A stretch of 5,688 nt of DNA, taken from Phycisphaerae bacterium (GTDB lineage: Bacteria > Planctomycetota > Phycisphaerae > SM23-33). Shown here piece by piece: positions 4,099-5,688 of the stretch; position 1 is the first letter of the stretch, and each line of letters opens with the position of its first letter. The stretch spans positions 1-5,688 of the forward strand of contig JASLZV010000140.1 of the NCBI GenBank assembly GCA_030754715.1. Reading direction: 5' to 3'. The translations under genes were made by a program, and so were the position numbers. The notes beneath the pieces were generated by a model. That model saw only the letters and a list, made by a program, of their open reading frames with translations, was not told where the DNA came from and did not search any database.

Positions 4099-5589
4099 AT
4101 GCGGATTGACGTCACACAACAACTTCGCCTCCAGCAGCAGATGAAACTCTCGCCGCGGATCATCCAGGCGATGGAGATCCTGCAACTTCCCATGCAGGCG
4201 CTGCAGGAGCGAATCGATGAGGAGATGGAATCCAACCCGGTTCTCGAGGTGTACGCACCGGAGGCTGACGACCAGGCCCCGCCGGCCAAGGTTGATACCG
4301 GCGAGGAACGTGGCGAGCATGACATGGTCGTCTCCGAGGACAACGGAAACAGCGAGGACTTCGAGCGACTGGCTGAGTTCACCGACGAATACGGCGCGCA
4401 GTTTGCCGCCGCCGATTCGCCTGTGCGCCCCCCCTCGCCGCCGCCAGGCGAGCGAGACCGCAAACTCGACGCGATGGCCAACGCACCCGCGCCGGGTGAG
4501 TCGCTGGATGAGTACCTTCTGCACCAGTGGGCATTCGTGGAGGTGGGGGAGGCGGTGAAGGCCGCCGGCGAGTTGATCATCAACCACATCGACGACGACG
4601 GGTACCTCCGTGTGCCACTTGAGGATCTTCCCGCAAGGGCCGGCGAGGCCGACGAGGCGCCCACTCCGGTGGCGCTGTCCGAAGCGCTGCAGCTGATACA
4701 GACCCTTGAGCCGGTCGGTGTTGGGGCGCGCGACCTGAAGGAGTGCCTGACTCTGCAACTGCAGGCCGAGGCGCAGGCCGGCAGGGACGTGTCGCTGGAG
4801 ATGATGCTGGTATCACGATTCCTGCGAGACATTGAACTGAACCGCCTGCCGCAAATTGCCCGGCGCAGCGGAAAGGACATTGAGCAGGTCAAAGGCGCCA
4901 TCGAGAATCTCTCGCATCTGAATCCTCGCCCCGGTCTGCTGGTTGGCCATCGCACCGTGCCGGTCATCAGCCCCGGAATACTCGTGGACGTTGACGAAAA
5001 TGACCGGGTGGTGATCACAATGGCTGACGGCAACGCGCCGCGGCTGTACATATCCAAGTCGTATCGAAAACTTGCCCGCAACCGCCAGACCGACCAACAG
5101 GCCCGCCGCTTCCTTCGGAAGAACATTCGTTCGGCCCAGTGGCTGATCGACGCCATCGCCCAGAGGCGACAGACCGTCCGGCGGGTGGCCGAGGAGGTCT
5201 TCGGCGTCCAGCGAGATTTCCTCCACCGGGGACAAGAGGCTTTGAAACCGCTGCCGATGGCCGACATCGCCGCCAAGGTGGGCGTGCACGTAGCCACCGT
5301 CAGCCGGGCGGTGGCCGGCAAATATGTGCAAACGCCCCGCGGAATTTTCCCGCTTCGAATGTTTTTTTCGGGTGGTACCACCACCACCGAGGGCCAGGAC
5401 GTAGCCTGGGACGCGGTACGGGTGAAACTCCAGGAAGTCATTGACTCGGAGGACAAGTTCAAGCCGCTCAACGACGACAAACTGGTCGAGGCACTGCGGG
5501 CGAAAGGCCTCAGTATTGCCCGCCGCACCGTGGCGAAGTACCGCAAACTCCTCAATATTCCCTCTGCTCGAAAGCGAAGGCGGTTCTAA
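4099..5589 (+). CDS. rpoN: RNA polymerase sigma-54 factor
   Basis: Sigma-54 directs RNA polymerase to -24/-12 promoters and needs AAA+ activators for open-complex formation. The protein is 496 residues from ATG 4099. Region I (1-50) is the Gln/Leu-rich activator-contact segment (QLRLQQQMKLSP, MEILQLPMQALQERI, NPVLE). Region II (about 51-128) is acidic and variable. The core-binding domain spans about 130-330 (SLDEYLLHQW, IDDDGYL, LEPVGVGARDLKECL, NPRPG). The DNA-binding part has the helix-turn-helix (MADIAAKVGVHVATVSRAV, 387-405), TPRGIFPLRMFFSGG (412-426) and the RpoN box ARRTVAKYRK (474-483), whose last residue is Lys instead of the usual Glu, followed by LLNIPSARKRRRF. An upstream in-frame ATG at 3997 would add 34 residues that translate the promoter, so it is rejected. 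The gene is 138 bases past recR, has its own promoter, and lacks the lptB/hpf/ptsN neighbours of Proteobacteria within view. Confidence 0.97.
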   Translation: MRIDVTQQLRLQQQMKLSPRIIQAMEILQLPMQALQERIDEEMESNPVLEVYAPEADDQAPPAKVDTGEERGEHDMVVSEDNGNSEDFERLAEFTDEYGAQFAAADSPVRPPSPPPGERDRKLDAMANAPAPGESLDEYLLHQWAFVEVGEAVKAAGELIINHIDDDGYLRVPLEDLPARAGEADEAPTPVALSEALQLIQTLEPVGVGARDLKECLTLQLQAEAQAGRDVSLEMMLVSRFLRDIELNRLPQIARRSGKDIEQVKGAIENLSHLNPRPGLLVGHRTVPVISPGILVDVDENDRVVITMADGNAPRLYISKSYRKLARNRQTDQQARRFLRKNIRSAQWLIDAIAQRRQTVRRVAEEVFGVQRDFLHRGQEALKPLPMADIAAKVGVHVATVSRAVAGKYVQTPRGIFPLRMFFSGGTTTTEGQDVAWDAVRVKLQEVIDSEDKFKPLNDDKLVEALRAKGLSIARRTVAKYRKLLNIPSARKRRRF

Positions 5590-5656
5590 CCAGCACATTG
5601 TATGGTCCGCGGAGCAAGCAAAGGAAACCCGCCGCGCGACACCTGGACGATGTGCC

Positions 5657-5688
5657 TCAATCCTCTTCCAGTGTTTCCCGCAGCCGCA
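5657..5688 (-). CDS. Possible C-terminal end of a convergent gene (partial)
   Basis: On the minus strand one frame entering from the right edge reads RLRETLEED and then TGA (stop at 5659-5657). Charged tails of this kind are common, and a convergent gene after rpoN would be reasonable. Only nine complete codons are visible. Other frames, including a plus-strand ATG frame from 5602 to the edge, are also open, so the call is weak and no function can be suggested. The 67 bases between the rpoN stop and this point show no clear terminator. Confidence 0.22.
   Translation of the reverse strand, partial: RLRETLEED

Noticed and set aside
3805..4758. A 317-codon minus-strand frame across recR, the spacer and rpoN.
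   Set aside because: It is antisense to two well-supported genes and a promoter, with no family resemblance.
4083..5555. A 490-codon open frame on the minus strand opposite rpoN.
   Set aside because: It is Ser/Arg-rich, with no recognisable motifs, and is the expected shadow of a GC-rich gene whose plus-strand product is unmistakably RpoN.
1..5688. CRISPR arrays, tRNA or rRNA genes, toxin-antitoxin or defence genes.
   Set aside because: No spaced long repeats, cloverleaf-like sequence or relevant protein motifs were seen in any frame.

Overview
The window comes from a fairly GC-rich bacterial chromosome. The sigma-54 protein (N-terminal QLRLQQQMKLSP...AMEILQLP pattern and C-terminal GIFPLRMFFSGG) and the short-tailed DnaX look most like Planctomycetota, perhaps Phycisphaerae. 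That placement rests on remembered family resemblance, not on a search.

Layout: (1) 1-970 is more AT-rich than the rest and ends a mobile-element remnant. A 49-base stem-loop lies at 6-54, followed by the C-terminal part of a large serine recombinase (zinc ribbon, coiled coil, C-terminal strand) that has lost its catalytic domain. (2) 971-1259 is a complete large-type signal recognition particle RNA with an Alu domain and the GGAA-capped S domain. Its two ends pair perfectly over 10 bp. The recombinase frame runs into it, so residues 285-295 of that ORF are encoded by the RNA gene. (3) 1260-1344 is a short spacer with an inverted repeat and four exact 7-base-spaced copies of a TCCG heptamer. 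(4) 1345-3960 is a replication and repair cluster: dnaX, a 182-base gap, ybaB and recR. (5) 4099-5589 is rpoN, preceded by its own near-perfect extended -10 promoter placed so close to the ATG that the mRNA should be almost leaderless. (6) The last 99 bases hold no clear gene; a minus-strand C-terminus may enter from the right.

The SRP RNA - dnaX - ybaB - recR order matches the arrangement known from Bacillus (scr-dnaX-yaaK-recR). It groups protein targeting RNA, the clamp-loader subunit, a nucleoid-associated protein and the RecFOR mediator RecR. The most notable observations are a 16-nt hairpin inserted at the conserved U-turn of the SRP Alu domain, the recombinase abutting the 5' end of the SRP RNA gene, and the nearly leaderless rpoN transcript.
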